DNA of 64,000 bases from Hevea brasiliensis (GCF_030052815.1 NC_079504.1:91439085-91503084), one strand, 5' to 3'; numbered from the stretch's first letter, positions 24,313 to 37,899 are shown. Notes: generated from the letters alone by a model not told the origin. Made by a program: numbers and translations.

Positions 24313-24411
24313 TGTTAGTAGTATGCCCTAGAGTATATCATTTAGTATATATCTTGTACATATTTTATTAATAAAAGGCATTTTCACTTTTTCGTTTACA
24401 TAATATATTTA
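24313..24411 (+). repeat. Copia LTR D (+), first 99 bp
   Basis: Starts TGTTAGTAGTATGCCC after the gag fragment. It continues at 56871 after element C; 24407-24411 (ATTTA) is duplicated at 56871-56875. It contains a polyadenylation-like TATTTTATTAATAAAAGG stretch. Confidence 0.88.
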
Positions 24412-26839
24412 TGTAATACCCCTATTTGCATAGCCTAGTATATTTCACTATTCCGATGACCGGTGTCAGTTCGGACAATTAAGGGGATTAGAACCACATC
24501 TAAGACAACTAGATAAGCCCTAAACACAAATAATTAGTAATTGTCAATTAGTTAAGTATAAATAATAAAAACAGAACATAAGAGGTAAAATGAGCCGAGA
24601 GTCACAGTGATGGGTGACCTTCTCGGGAAGGACTGCAAAGTCAATTTAAACTCAAATTTTGAGCTGTAAAATGTGACACTGCGGTCCTTAGGACTATTGC
24701 GAACATAGTGGAAAAGAGAAAATCACAAAAAAGAAATGCTAAGCTGGTCAAATAATTAGGTCAGGGATCCGGAAGAAATATTGAATTATTTACAAACTGG
24801 GACGAACCGGCGAGGGACAATTTGGTCTATTGACCCCTAGAGCTGACTCCTAAGCTAATTGTTAAATAAAATCGGAGAAAAAAATATTTTGGAGTCGGGA
24901 ATTAAATTAAAGAACTAAGGAAAAATAAATGAAAAAAAAAAGAGGAAAAAGAAAAAGTGATTACATCATGCATGATGTAATAAAACTTACAATTAAAATT
25001 TAATTTTTTTGGATAATTTTTGGTCTTACTAAGGGAAAAAATTTATGAAAGAAAAAGAAAAAAAAAAGAGTTGTCTTCTTCAAATTGCCGTGACCTTTCT
25101 CTCTCTTCTCTTCCTCTCAAAATCTCCATGGAAGCTCATTTGTCAGCTTGAAGAAAATAAAATCCCAGCATAGACAATTTAATAACCCTAACTAAACTTT
25201 GTTTAGGCAACTAGAAAAGAAGATTAAAGGAGAAAGAGAGAAGAAAAAAATTGAAGGAAGTGAAGATTAGAAAGCTACACCAAGGTTAGTAGGCTAAACA
25301 TGAATTTCTAGTTGAATTAATTGTGTTTATAGTTGGATAAACATAGAAATATACTTAAAATAAAGTGAAAAAATCTTTGTAGGACTATATGAAATTTCGG
25401 CCAACTAGGGTTTGAGTTGAGAATGCATGAGTTTGATTGAATTAAACAAGTTAGAGAGCTTGAATGAGTTGAGAACTGGTGTTTGTATGCTTAGAACTAA
25501 TTAAATGTAACAAATCAAGTGAGTTAGGGTTTGGACCTAGGGTTTTGGGAGACAAAACTTGGACAATTATTCAAATGGTGTGTTTGACCTTGTTTGAGCA
25601 GAAAAATGGTCATGTATGACCAATTGTGGTGTGTTGGAAGTGTTGGAACCAAATGGAAATTCGGATTGGTTATGAACATCCTGCAGGTAGCATGACCAAG
25701 GTCCCTTTCAGGGACCAAAACTGAAAATTTACCAACCCAATTGGTGTGAGGCCAATTAGGAATGAAACTAGACACAAAATGACACATTTTTCATTTAGGA
25801 ATCATGCCAGAAAGTGACTAAAACCTAGTGAACAAATTGACCAAATCCGGAAATAGGTATTCTGTCCTGTACAAAAATGACCAAATGAACAGTGTTTGTT
25901 CATTTGGCCATAACTTGGGCTAGGCAAGTCCAAATGACCTGATTCTTATGGAATTAGAAAGGTATGACATACAACTTTCATGAAGAACACAAACCCAAAT
26001 TATGCCTTTAACCAAGTCATTTAACCACCCAAATTTGGTGACCTAAAACTGCCAGAACCAAGTTAGTGCCCAGAAAATATGGGTTTGGCTAATCTGACCA
26101 GCCATGTTCAAATGATATAACTTGAGCTACAAAACTCCAAATAGAGTGATTCAAAAAAAGAAATAAAGTTAAGACAATAAGAAACAATTTCTATGAAGAA
26201 AACTTAGCCAAATTCTAACAGCAACATGACCAATGGAATAGTGAAAAACAAGACACCAAAACTAAAAATCTGCAAATTTGCCTAAAAGACTTAAATTTTG
26301 AGTAAACAATCAAAACCAACAAATTAGGTAACTAAAATGTGGTATGTGTGTGAAATTGGAATTCCCATACCTATTAAGCCTTAGAAAGTCAACAAATTGA
26401 CTTGAATAGTGTAGTGAATAGTAATCCCGAAACACAAATTTTAAAGAACGTCTTGATTTATGGAGGTGGAGACTTGCAATTGGTTGGGTTATCTGATTTC
26501 CAATCGATATCGATATCGATGATAAAGTCTACTGTCTTGGATATGTGTTCATTTGTAATGGAGTGAGTTTCAATTTTAGCATATTAAAGCTAGATAAAAG
26601 TAAATTTGAATTTATTTTTAGAATTATGATAAGTTATGATACTAAAACACTGTGAAACTGTGTGTTTTAGTGGAAAAGAATACCGGAAAAGAACCCGAGG
26701 GATCGAGTCAAGGGCAAGAGGCGACTCGTATAAGGTTTGTGCACAACATAGAATTTCTGTAAATTTTCTTCTGCACATTGTTTTGAATGAATTGAAATAT
26801 TACATTGTGACACCATTGTCTTAAAATGTTTATTATGCT
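24412..26839 (+). repeat. 5' LTR of element C, 3' third missing
   Basis: Colinear with 53384-55700, starting TGTAATACCCCTATTTGC. It stops at TTTATTATGCT, where a second LTR C begins. The rest of the LTR (about 1.1 kb) is nowhere in the window and was probably lost with the 28342/28343 deletion. A 122-bp copia fragment interrupts it at 26450. Confidence 0.88.
26450..26572 (+). pseudogene. Captured fragment of copia RNase H
   Basis: An insertion absent from the partner LTR (near 55438) and from the solo LTR C. Translated on the plus strand it gives LIYGGGDLQLVG, a DFQS word, a KST word and DMCSFVMEX, which align with LIYEGG, LQFNGYTDSDFQS, DDRKST and GYVFICNGG of the copia RNase H at 17565-18101, allowing small deletions. 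The site lost about four bases and shows no duplication, as expected for filler DNA at a repaired break rather than a transposition. Confidence 0.75.
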
Positions 26840-28342
26840 TGTAACACCCCTATTTGCATAGCCTGGTATATTTCACTGCTCCGATGACCAGAGTCGGTTC
26901 AGATAATTAAGGAGATTAGAACTACATCTAAGACAATTAGATAGGCCATAAACCCAAATAATTAGTAATTGTCAATTATTTAAGTATAAATAAGAAAAAC
27001 AGAACATAGGAAGTTAAACGAGCCGAGAGTCACAGTGATGGGTGACCTTCTCGGGAAGGACTGTGAAGTCGATTTAACCTCAAATTTGGAACTGTAAAAT
27101 GTACGCCGCGGTCCTTAAGACTATTGCGAACATGGTGGAAAAGAGAAAATCATGAAAAAGAGAAAATCATGAAAAAGAATTGTTAAGCCGGTCAAATAAT
27201 TAGGTCAGGGATCTGGAAGAAATATTAAATTATTTGCAAATCGGGTCGAACCAGCGAGGGGTAATTTGGTCAATTGACCCTGAGAGCTAACTCTTGACCT
27301 AACTGTCAAATAAAATCTGAGGAAAGAAAATTTTGGATTTGGGAATTAAATTAAAGAATTAATAGAAAAATAAAAAAAAGAAGAAAAAAGAAAAGTAGAA
27401 ATTGGTGACATCATGCATGATGTCATAAATATTAATATAATTAAAAATTAAATTTTGGATAATTGTGGTCTTCCATAAGACTTAAAAATTCATAAAAAAA
27501 AAAAGGAAAATCATTTCTTCTTCTTCTTCAAATAAATGTCCCCATCTCTCTCTCACTTTTCTCTCCCAAGGTTTCTCCATTAACAAGCTTTTAAAGCTTG
27601 AAAAACTTAGTTCTTCCTCACAAATTTCAACCCTAAATCCTAAAAAGCTTCTAGGTTACACTAGAAAAGAAGATTAAAGAAGAATAGGAGGGAAGAAAGT
27701 GAAGGAATTGAGAAGTTGAAATTCTAAGTAAAGGTTAGTGCTTTAACTCTTCACTTCCTAGGTTTGATTCATGTGTATGTAATGAAATAGTTTGGAAATT
27801 ATGAGAAAATGGAAAAAATTCAAAAGAAAACATAGTTGAGGTACCAAATGTAAATTTCTTTCAGCCATGGTACCTTGAAGTTCTAATATGATCAATTTAA
27901 TTTAGACATGAATTTGACATTGATTAAGGTTGAATATGTGATTAGTGTAGTAAATTGGGTATGAATTAATCAATTGCATGAATTAGGGTTTTGGCACCTA
28001 AGGCTTGGAAGACAAAAATGTGAGAAATTATTAAATGATGTGTTTGACCTAGTTTGAGGAGAGAAATGGTCATTTGAGACCAACTGGAGTATGTTAGAAG
28101 TGTTGAACCAAATGCAAATTCGGGTTGCTTAGGGTCATGTTGCCTGCAGCATGACCAAGGTCCCTTTGAGGGACCAAAACTGAAAATTTACAAGTCCAAT
28201 TGGTATGAGACCAATTGGGAATGAAAATACACACAAAATGACACATTTTTCATTAAGGAATCATGCCCAAAAAGTGACCAAAACCTAGTGAACAAATTAA
28301 CCAAATTCGGAATTATGCAGTCTGACCTATACAAAAATGACC
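26840..28342 (+). repeat. Second LTR C copy, diverged, first 1.5 kb
   Basis: Starts TGTAACACCCCTATTTGC directly after the first C LTR at TTATTATGCT. It is more diverged from the element C LTRs than they are from each other. It ends at ACAAAAATGACCA, where LTR B sequence starts. It probably inserted in the element C 5' LTR and was later truncated. Confidence 0.8.
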
Positions 28343-28877
28343 AATTTTCTTTCATTTCTCTCCATTTCTTGTCTAATTAATTTCAATTAATTTTTTAACA
28401 ACATTTAATCATATTTTATGTTTTATAAATTATTTATTTAACTGGACAAGTTGGCCAAAAATCATCTCTGAAGACGAAATGACCAAAATGCCCTCCGTTT
28501 GGCTTAACGAGCCAAAATTGTCTGTACCGATTGAAAAATTTTTCTAAGCATTTTCTTGGTATTCTAATGCCATAAGAATCTTAATGACCCTTCTCTGGAG
28601 TCTCAAAAATTATTTTATAATTTTTTCCCCGGGTCTAGGGCTCCTAGTTGCGAAAACCGCAACTTTTCACTAGGTTACCCATTGCTAGGGCACCGGCTCA
28701 TTTAACTTGATTGTATTTTATTTCTAAAATTTTTTCTAAATTTTTATTATTAATATTTGAGTTAATTATGGTTCCTCACTTTAGTTTAAATATTTTTCCG
28801 GACATTCTAGCTGTCCGAAAAGACACTGGTCACTAGAACAGTAGAATGTACGGACTAGCTAAAGTGAGGATGTTACA
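28343..28877 (-). repeat. 3' LTR of element B, 535-bp remnant
   Basis: Matches 48043-48577 and 60714-61250, ending AAGTGAGGATGTTACA. The left boundary is a deletion junction with LTR C, sharing only two or three bases (CCA). Confidence 0.85.
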
Positions 28878-28892
28878 ATTCTTTCCCTCTAA
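28878..28892 (-). promoter_or_regulatory. Polypurine tract of element B
   Basis: Minus-strand TTAGAGGGAAAGAAT immediately upstream of the 3' LTR, in the usual plus-strand priming position. Confidence 0.8.
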
Positions 28893-28956
28893 TAAAAATT
28901 TTGTCCTCGAAATTTACCTGACTTAAGTAATCGGGGAGTTGCTACCTCATTGTTTC

Positions 28957-30206
28957 TTAACTTCCTTGTATCGCCTCATCAGTGTCTAGGTTTGGCTCTT
29001 CCTGAGCTTCCATAGCATATACTTGTGGTGCCACCCTGACTTCGGGCTTTTCAACTGTCTCAGAAACAATCTTCTGTGAAATGTCAGCCGTTTCTGCTCT
29101 ACCCGATCTTTACCCCTTTGAATTGTAGGGGAAGGTCTATCAACTTATACCGGAGCTATTGAACCACTCCTCTGAGGGCAATCTCTTATGAAATGATCCG
29201 TAGCCCCACACTTGAAACACTCTCCAGTTAACAGTCGACACTCCCCTCTGTGTCTACTACCACAATGCATACATTCAGGCACTGGGGCTGATCCCCTTGT
29301 TATTGTGCTTAGGGAACTAGCTATAGATATTCCAATCTGGCCTTTGTGGCCCTGTGTCTGATCTTATGAACCAGAACCCTTAAACTTCTTACTATCAGTC
29401 GGTATACTTGACCGTACTGGTCCGAATTCCTTCTTATGCTGCCTATCTTTCCTATTTTGTTCATTTATTCGGACCCTTTCCACTTTTGATGCAGCATCAA
29501 CTAGTTTAGCAAAATCTGTGATTTCCAATGCTGTGATCATAACTTTGATAGTGTTATTGAGCCCTTCTTCAAACCTTCTGCACCTCTCTGCTTCTGTAGG
29601 GACTATTTCCCTCCCATATCGGCTCAGTCTAACAAACTCACTCTCATATTCCACCATTGACAATTGCCTCTGTCTCAGACTGGTAAATTCTCTTCTTTGC
29701 TCTTCTAGGTACACTTTGCTAACATATTTCTTCCTAAACTCTGTAAGGAAGAATTCCCAAATAATCTGTTCTGATTGCACTTCACTGGTTACTGTTTCCC
29801 ACCACTGATATGCATCATCCTGAAGTAGGGACACAACACCCACCAGGTTCTGCTCGGGGGTGTAGTTTAGCTGTTTCAGCACTCTGATGGTTTTATCCAA
29901 CCAATTTTCTGTGGTCATGGGATCATCCTCCCTCTTCTCAAAGAAGTCTACAGCCCCATGCTTTTGCAGTTTCTCCAGATGAGATTTCTGTGGTGCTAGT
30001 GGAGGTTGTGGCTGTGGTTGTGGTGGTGGAATTGCCCCCATCATTTGCCGATAGAATTCAGTCATTTGCTGAAATAGCACAAACTGAGGTTGGGCAGGTG
30101 CCTCAGCTACTGGTGGAGCAGATTCTCCCCTGCCCCTAGATTCAACCCTGGGTGGAGCATGACTCTCCACCTCTTCATCAACTACTCTTTGCGAAGAAGG
30201 ATCCAT
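28957..30206 (-). pseudogene. Gag of element B, nearly complete
   Basis: An open 280-residue stretch (30206-29364) starts MDPSSQRVVDEEVESHAPP. It has a Pro/Gln-rich region (residues 63-78) and a capsid domain with HLEKLQKHGAVDF (residues 86-98), GVVSLLQDDAYQWWETV and EFRKKYVSKVYLEEQRREF. After one TAA the frame continues into two zinc knuckles (CMHCGSRHRGEC and CFKCGATDHFIRDC, about 29210-29275). A second TAA and a frameshift follow before the tail VRVAPQVYAMEAQEEPNLD, ending at 28957. Only about three lesions separate it from an intact gag, far fewer than in A1. It has no pol downstream. Confidence 0.9.
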
Positions 30207-30317
30207 ATCCTATTCAAAATAAGAAAACAAACAGATCTGCATCAGTGTCACCTCAATACTTACAAATGCAATGCAATGGTATGCACTCTATCTAGGCCCA
30301 GAAACGCATAAACCAAT

Positions 30318-30329
30318 GCTCTTATACCA
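30318..30329 (-). promoter_or_regulatory. Primer-binding site of element B
   Basis: Minus-strand TGGTATAAGAGC, five bases from the 5' LTR; one mismatch to the Met-tRNA consensus TGGTATCAGAGC. Confidence 0.85.
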
Positions 30330-30334
30330 CTAAA

Positions 30335-30975
30335 TGTGACACCCCTTACCCATCTACAGTGTAGCCGAGCAAGATATGCCACTCAGTGTGCCAGAGCACC
30401 AATTCATACTTCTATTACAATTTATCCCTTTTAATTCATTTTTTTACAATTTTTGATAAATCTAAATTTTTACGTAATATTTATAGAAAATCCGGCAGAG
30501 TGCCAGCTGTAAATTGGAAAAAGAGCTCTTCTGAACCTGTTTAAAAACACTTCCAATATAATTTCTAAATCCAAACTCCATTATACACATGTTAAGTCAA
30601 TCTCAAAATCTCAATCTCAAATCACAACACTATTTTCAGAAATTTTTCTTTTCACTTCATTGATGGAAGCACATTCATAAATATTTCTCAACATTTTATT
30701 TATCAACATATATTATACAGAAAATTTCAATAACATGAAATTTCATATATTTACATCATCAAATAATTTCAAAAGTTTACAGTTACAATCCAAAACTAAT
30801 ACAAGATACAAAATACAAAATGCTACCCCAAAATCCTATGTCCTACCATATGCATTGCAGGTGTGAGGTGACTCTGGACTCCGGATGCAGCTCTGAAGGC
30901 TCACCCTGTCTGATGTCTGCTGGGCTCCCCAGCTAGGTCTCCAGTACCTGCGCGTGGCAAAAGCGACGCGCTAAG
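30335..30975 (-). repeat. 5' LTR of element B, part next to the primer site
   Basis: Starts TGTGACACCCCTTACCC on the plus strand. It is interrupted at CTAAG (30971-30975) by solo LTR A and resumes at 46092. The total LTR length is then about 3.13 kb, equal to the solo LTR B at 58113-61250. Confidence 0.9.
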
Positions 30976-33333
30976 TGTAACACCTCTATGTTCGGTAGTG
31001 CGTTCTACTGTTCCGGTGACCAGTGTTGTCCGGACAGCTAGGATGCCTAGAACTACACTTAGATATTGATGAGGAGACATAAAATAATGTAATACAAGAA
31101 AAGAAAATACAAGAAAAACAAAGGAAAAATAATAGTAATGAAATATAACCAAGTTAAACGAGCCGAGAACCCTAGCGATGGGTGACTGCACTGGGAAGTC
31201 GCGGCGTGGACCGTTGACTAGCCTTGGACCGCTAGGAACCCTGAAAAATATTTTTAAGACCTATTGAAGTATAAATATCATTAGAAATATCAAAGAAAAA
31301 TTAATTAATTAGTACAAAGAAAAGTGAGAAATCGAGAAAACGATAAAACCTGTGTTACCAAAAAATCAGGAATGCAACCCGAACAGGGGCATTGTGGTCA
31401 TTTGACACACCGAGTTGTCTTTTGACTTAAATTTCCATTAAAAATACATGATATTACACTTGGAAAATGTCATGAAAAATTAAATTGGTGGTACATTGAT
31501 TAAATAGCAAAAGTAAGGGGTTAAATGTGGGAATTTGGGAATTTAAGATTAAATAAACATTAAACTTCACTTAGTGGTCCACTAACTCCCTTAAGTGGAC
31601 CATTAACCTTCATTTGGCTGAAATAAGTTCATCTTCTTCAACCTTTAAGACAGCCAGCCGAAAATGGAAGAGTGAAAACCTCTATGGACGCATTGTTTAC
31701 AATCTTCATGCAAGCTTGATCCAAGCCTCCTTCCTTGCACTTTCCTTCATTAAAAGTTGTCCATACACCTTGGGCAGTAGATAGGCAGCAAGAAGATCAA
31801 GTTTTGGTGAAGTTTTGAAGAGTTTCCAAAGTGGTAAGTAGGTATTTTTAATGCTTGCTTCATTAAAGTTTGTGTGGATGTTATGGATACTTGAATTATG
31901 GAAAGATTTTTGGAGTTTGATGTTTGATGGGAGATGTATATTTTTGGCAGCCATGGAAACTCCTTAAGGGCAGTTTATCCTTGCTTGTAAATGGTAGATT
32001 AAAGGGTTGATTAAGTGTTTATGTGTGTAGGAATAAATTGGGTGATGTATATTAGATGTATATGTGAATGTACACTTAACTTTGGAAGCTTGGAAAGCAA
32101 ATTGATGAAGACTACAATTCGGCAACTTGAAGCGTATATCAAAAAATTGTTATTTCATGGTTTGGTTTATGGAATTGTATGGTTGAATTATGGTACTTGT
32201 TATGGCAGCTTGTGTATATGTATAAGGGTTTGAGTTTGGACATGTAAATGAGCTAGGTTATGTGGTTAAATGGTTTGTAATTTGAACTTGGAAAATTCTG
32301 GACTATAATGTGCATATTGAGTGTGGTTATAAGCTGCCAAAATGACCAAAAATGTGTTGCTAAATGTATTAATATTATGGTACAAACCAAAATTGGCATG
32401 GAAAAGTAAACTTGGTAAGCATAGGATGTGTAATTGGTAAAGGATGAACAAATTATAATAGGGCAGTGTATGTTTTGGCTTAGAACCTTAAGTGTGTGGC
32501 TCCAATTGATATGAGACCAATTGGAGTGAAACTAGGCACAAAAAGTGCCAACTTTCATGAAGGAAGCTTACCAAAATTCTGCTTGGAAGGTAACTTGAAA
32601 AATAACCAAATCTGGATTAGTGCATTTAAGGCCTTGAAATTGACCATTTGGGTAGTAGTTAGTTTTTTAGCCATAACTCACTCAAAAAAGGTCCAATTGA
32701 CCTGAAATTTTTACCATGAATAGTTGAGACATATATCTACAAGTCTTATGAAGATACAAAATCCCAGAAATGACCATAAGTAAGTCAAATAGCTTGCACA
32801 AGTTTGGGTCCAAAATCTGGTTGAACCTAAAATGACCTAAAGTGACTAATTTTGATGCACTTTGACCAGCAATAGTAAAATGACCATAACTTGGTCTAGT
32901 AAACTAAGAATGCCCTGAAATTTTGCCCCGCGTGCAATAAGACATAGATCTACAAGTTTGTAGTTTTGACCAAAACTCGAAAACCGAGGGAACTAGGTCA
33001 TCCAGCTAGGTCAAATTAGTATACTGGAATCCGGCAAATTGCAATAAAATGCAACATACATGAGAATGAATTAGGTAACATTTACCAACACTAAAAGGCT
33101 ATTAAATATGATACATTGGTAACATGAAAACCTAATTGACCTAGACTACATCGAGGGTCGATATCTTAGGTTGACTAAGGAAATAATAAAATTCGATAAA
33201 TTAATTATTGAACCTTATTCTTAGAGACAGTTTAAATGAGTACTGAAACACTTCAAATTGTGTTTCTCAATTAGCAAAGACTCAGGGAAAGGGAAGGAAA
33301 CACTGAGTCAGAAGCAAGAGACAGTTGTCAGAG

Positions 33334-33576
33334 GTTTGTGCACAATAGTTATTTCTTTTAAATTTTTCAATTGAAATAAATTATGATTATTTGTATGTTA
33401 TTATTTTAAATTATGTTTGTGCACAATAGTTATTTCTTTTGAATTTTTCAATTGAAATAAATTATGATTATTTGTATGTTATTGTTTTAAATTGTGTTTG
33501 TGCACAATAGTTATTTCTTTTGAATTTTTCAATTGAAATAAATTATGATTATTTGTATGTTATTATTTTAAATTGT
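33334..33576 (+). repeat. 81-bp tandem repeat, three units
   Basis: Units start at 33334, 33415 and 33496 with GTTTGTGCACAATAG. Degenerate fourth and fifth starts occur at 33577 and near 33647 (GTGCACAAT). Other LTR A copies have one unit. Confidence 0.9.
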
Positions 33577-33885
33577 GTGTGTGCACAATAATTTTGACTT
33601 CTCATTTTCTACTTAAAAATTTAATTGAACATTATAGTTTTAAATTGTGTCCGTGCACAATACTTTTATATTCACTGCTTTTATTAGCAAATTTATTTGG
33701 AGAAATGAGTTATGAATAATTTTTTATTGTTTTGGTTTTGGGAATATTATTTGAAAATTATTGTGTTGCCTACTTTGTAAATGGAAATTTTGAGATAAAT
33801 TGTGTTTAGTGATATCGTAGCAAAGTAGGGACGGCGATACGTAATGCCTAAGATTCCTAGAAACTCTCACGCGTGAACCCAGGAG

Positions 33886-36800
33886 TGTCACACCCTATCC
33901 CTCTATAAGGCATAACATGATCCCGTAGTATACCTAACGAATTACCGTACTTCTCCTACCGATAATCCATTAAATATACTACAAGAGATTTTAAAATAAT
34001 TTTCGGGAAATTTAAGTTAGATTAAAATCTGGTGTTATAAATTTTTTTTTTCAAAATTTCGGCAAATTGCCGGCTGTATTTTGAGAAAACAGTTCTTCAA
34101 TCCTGTAAAAGAAAATGCTCCCAAATATGTTTTCTCAAATACAACTCCAATAAACTTTATTTCAATTCACAATTCAATTCTCAATAAATAATCAATTCAT
34201 TTTCAAACCAATCTCATCATGAAGAAATATTTCATTGATTATAAGAATCAAAATTTATATTACAAAACTATTCAAGTAAATGAAATCTCAAATTTACATT
34301 TACAATAATTTACATTTAATTACATACTAAAATATTTTACAAGAGTTTTCATACAACTGCTCAAATAATTTACATGCATATTATTACATGCATACATCAA
34401 AACCTATGTACATGGGTATGCCTATAATATACCTGGAGCTGATCTGAAAGTGTCTTCAAAGAAACTTACTCACTACTCTATGCTCTTCTTACCTGTGACA
34501 GCATACAAAGCTATCGCTGAGTGGTGAACTCAGTGGTGCACAACTATAATTTAAAACATAGTACAATATACATTGACAAAATTTACAGTAAATAATTTGG
34601 AAATCTGAATACTCATCAAATTCCAAAACTCAAAATATTCATTGCCAATAATGTGAATCATTTGTATAAAATGACTTCGATCATGAAATTCAATTTATCA
34701 AATCATAACTAACCATTTAGGTAATTCCAACAAAATCAATTATACATAAATCATAATGGAAATCACAATTCTTTACCATTCAAAAGCCATTCTATATCTC
34801 AAAAACTATGCTGTATCTCAAAAATCAATCTTTATCTCACTAACTATGCAAGACTAATCTGAAAGGGTCATATTCGATGTGATTCTAACTCCTTATGGTC
34901 GGGGAGGTCGAATCAGATTCTAACTCCCTATGGTCGGGGAGGTCGAATCATCGTGCACAGTATACACCACAATAATGAATCTTCCGCAAAGGCCATAATG
35001 ATAAAATAAACTTAGATCTAACCTCAAATCAGAGGAAAATCTAAGCCTGTGCACATACCATGGTAATCAAAACACAACTAACTCCATTGCCTTCTCAACA
35101 AATGAGAGAGACGGGTAATAAACTAGTCAAGCATCTATAGTGAGATATAAAAGAATATCACAATCCTTTTAGTGAGCATAAATCACAATATAATTCGATT
35201 CAAATTCAATTCCAATATCCAATAATTTTTATGCTCATCATAATTCAAATCATAAATTTACATTTTTCCATGAAAATTACCATCACAATTCAAAACATGA
35301 TCTATCACAATTTTCCAAAACATAATTTATTCAATCCATAACAATGCTTAATACTTGTGGAAATACCATTTCACAAAGCTAAATTCATACATACTATAAC
35401 AATTTGCAATAATCATTGAATTAAATCCAATGCTTGTTAAACATAATACATAAGAAAAGTATGTCATTTAATCATATGAAATATTCAAACAAAATCAGTT
35501 AAAAACTAGTTGTGCACAAACCTCTGATAACTGTCTCTTGGCTCTAACTCAGTGTTTCCTTCCCCTTCCCTGAGTCTTTGTTAACTGAGAAACACAATTT
35601 GAAGTGTTTCAGTACTCATTTAAACTGTTTCTAAGAATAAGGTTCAATAATTAATTTATCGAATTCTATTATTTCCTTAGTCAACCTAATATGTCGACCC
35701 TCGATGCATTCTAGGTAAATTACATTTTAATGTTACTAATATGTCACATTCAATAGTCTTTTAGGGTTGGTACATGTTACCAAAGTCATTTCTGTATATC
35801 TTGCATTTTTTGCAGTTTGCTGGATTCCGGGATACTAGTTTGACCTTGCCGGACGACCTAGTTCCCTTGGTTTTCGGGTTTCAGTCAAAACTAAAAACTT
35901 ATAGATATATGTCTTATTGCACGCGGGGCAACATTTCAGGTCATTCTGGGTTATGTAGACCAAGTTATGGTCATTTTACTATTGCTGGTCAAATTGCATC
36001 AAAATTGATCACTTTAGGTCATTTTAGGTCAATTTTGGTTCGGCCAGTTTTTGGACCCGAACTTGTGCAAGCTGTTTGACTTGCTAATGGTCATTTCTGG
36101 ACTTTGGTGTCTTCATAAGACTTGTAGATATGGGTCTTAACTATTAATGGATAAAATTTCAGGTCAATTGGACCTGTTTTGAGTGAGTTATGGCCTAAAA
36201 ACTAAATACTGCCCAAATGGTCAATTTTCAGGCCTTATTTGCACTTAATCCAGATTTGGTCATTTTTCAAGCTACCTTGCAAGCAGAATTTTGGCAAGCT
36301 TTCTTCATGAAAGTTGGCAAATTTTGTGCCTAGTTTCACCTCCAATTGGTCTCATACCAATTTGAGCCACACACTTAAAGTTATAGGCCTAAAACACAAA
36401 CTGCCTTATTGCATTTCTTTCATACACATCAAGGATCACTCCTAACACTTACCAAACTCAATATTCAAGTCAATTCTGGTTGTATCATGACCTAAACATA
36501 ATTCACAACACATTATAGGTCATTTTGGCAGCTTACAATTACATTCAACATACACCATAAAGTGCAGAATTTTTCAACTCAATTTACAACAATTCAATCA
36601 CCTAACCATAACACTTTTTTCATGTCCAACTTCACACCATCATATATACACTCAAACTGCCCTAACATCTAACACAATTCAACATTAATATACCATAAAC
36701 CAAGCATGAATTCTAGCATTCCTCAAGAGTTAACAACCTACCGCAATGGTACTTTTACATTTCATTAATTTCCAAGCTTCAAATTTCAATTCACATTTAC

Positions 36801-37899
36801 ATATACTAAGTATACATCACCGAAACAATTTCCTATACAATATACATTTAATCAATCATTTAATTCACCATTTACAAGCAAAAATAAAATGCCTTCAAAG
36901 TGTTTCCATGGCTGGCAAAAGTACACATCTCCATTCAACATCAAACCTCAAAAATTTCTCCATAATTCAAACTCCCATAACATCCTTACAAACTTTAACA
37001 AAGCAACAATAAAAAATACAAACTTATCTATTAATGGGACTTGTTAAATCTTCACTAAACTCCCTTGATTTTGGTATCTACTTCTTCCTTGTGAGGTGGG
37101 GATCAAATTTAATGAAGCAACTTTGGTGTTTGGAGGTGGAATGGAGGAGATGATGAAGCTTCACTCAAATTTGGCAATGGAGGTTTTCAAAGAATTTCAT
37201 TTCGGCATGGGTAAGGAGAAAGGTTGAAGATGAAGTATAATGGAAGTACACCTGCCCACTTAAGATTAAATTTAATCCATAGTGCTCCACTCACCAAAAA
37301 TCAATTATATTTTACGTTTAAATGTGTTAATTACCCAATTTGAACCCCATTTTTGTTATTTACATTAGGTACCACTAAATTAATTTTTCATTATATTTTT
37401 CAAGTGTAATATCATGTGTTTTAGTGGACATTTAGGTCAAAAGACAACTTGGGATGTCAAATGACCACAATGCCCCTATTCGAGTTGCATTCCCGATTTT
37501 TCGGTAACACCGGGTTTTGTCCGTTTTTCGATTTCTCACTTTTCTTTTTATTAATTAATTAATTTTTCTTTGATATTTCTAATGGCATTTATACTTCAAT
37601 AGGGGTCTATTTAAGTCCTAAAAATATTTTCCAGGGTTCCCCGCAGTCTAGGGCTAGTCAACGGTCCATGCCGCAACTTCCCAGTGCGGTCACCCATCGC
37701 TATGGTTCTCGGCTCGTTTAACTTGGTTACTTTTATTTGCTATTATTTTTCCTTTATTTTTCTTGTATTTTCTTTTCTTGTATTTCATTTATTTATGTCT
37801 CCTCACTCATATCAAAGTGTAGTTCTAGGCATCCTAGCTGTCCGGAAAACACTGGTCACTGGAACAGTAGAACGCACTATCGAACATAGGGGTGTTACA
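33886..37899 (-). repeat. 3' LTR of element A2
   Basis: Starts TGTCACACCCTATCCC and ends ATAGGGGTGTTACA. The three modules lie near 35871-35980, 36097-36196 and 36294-36393. Confidence 0.92.
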
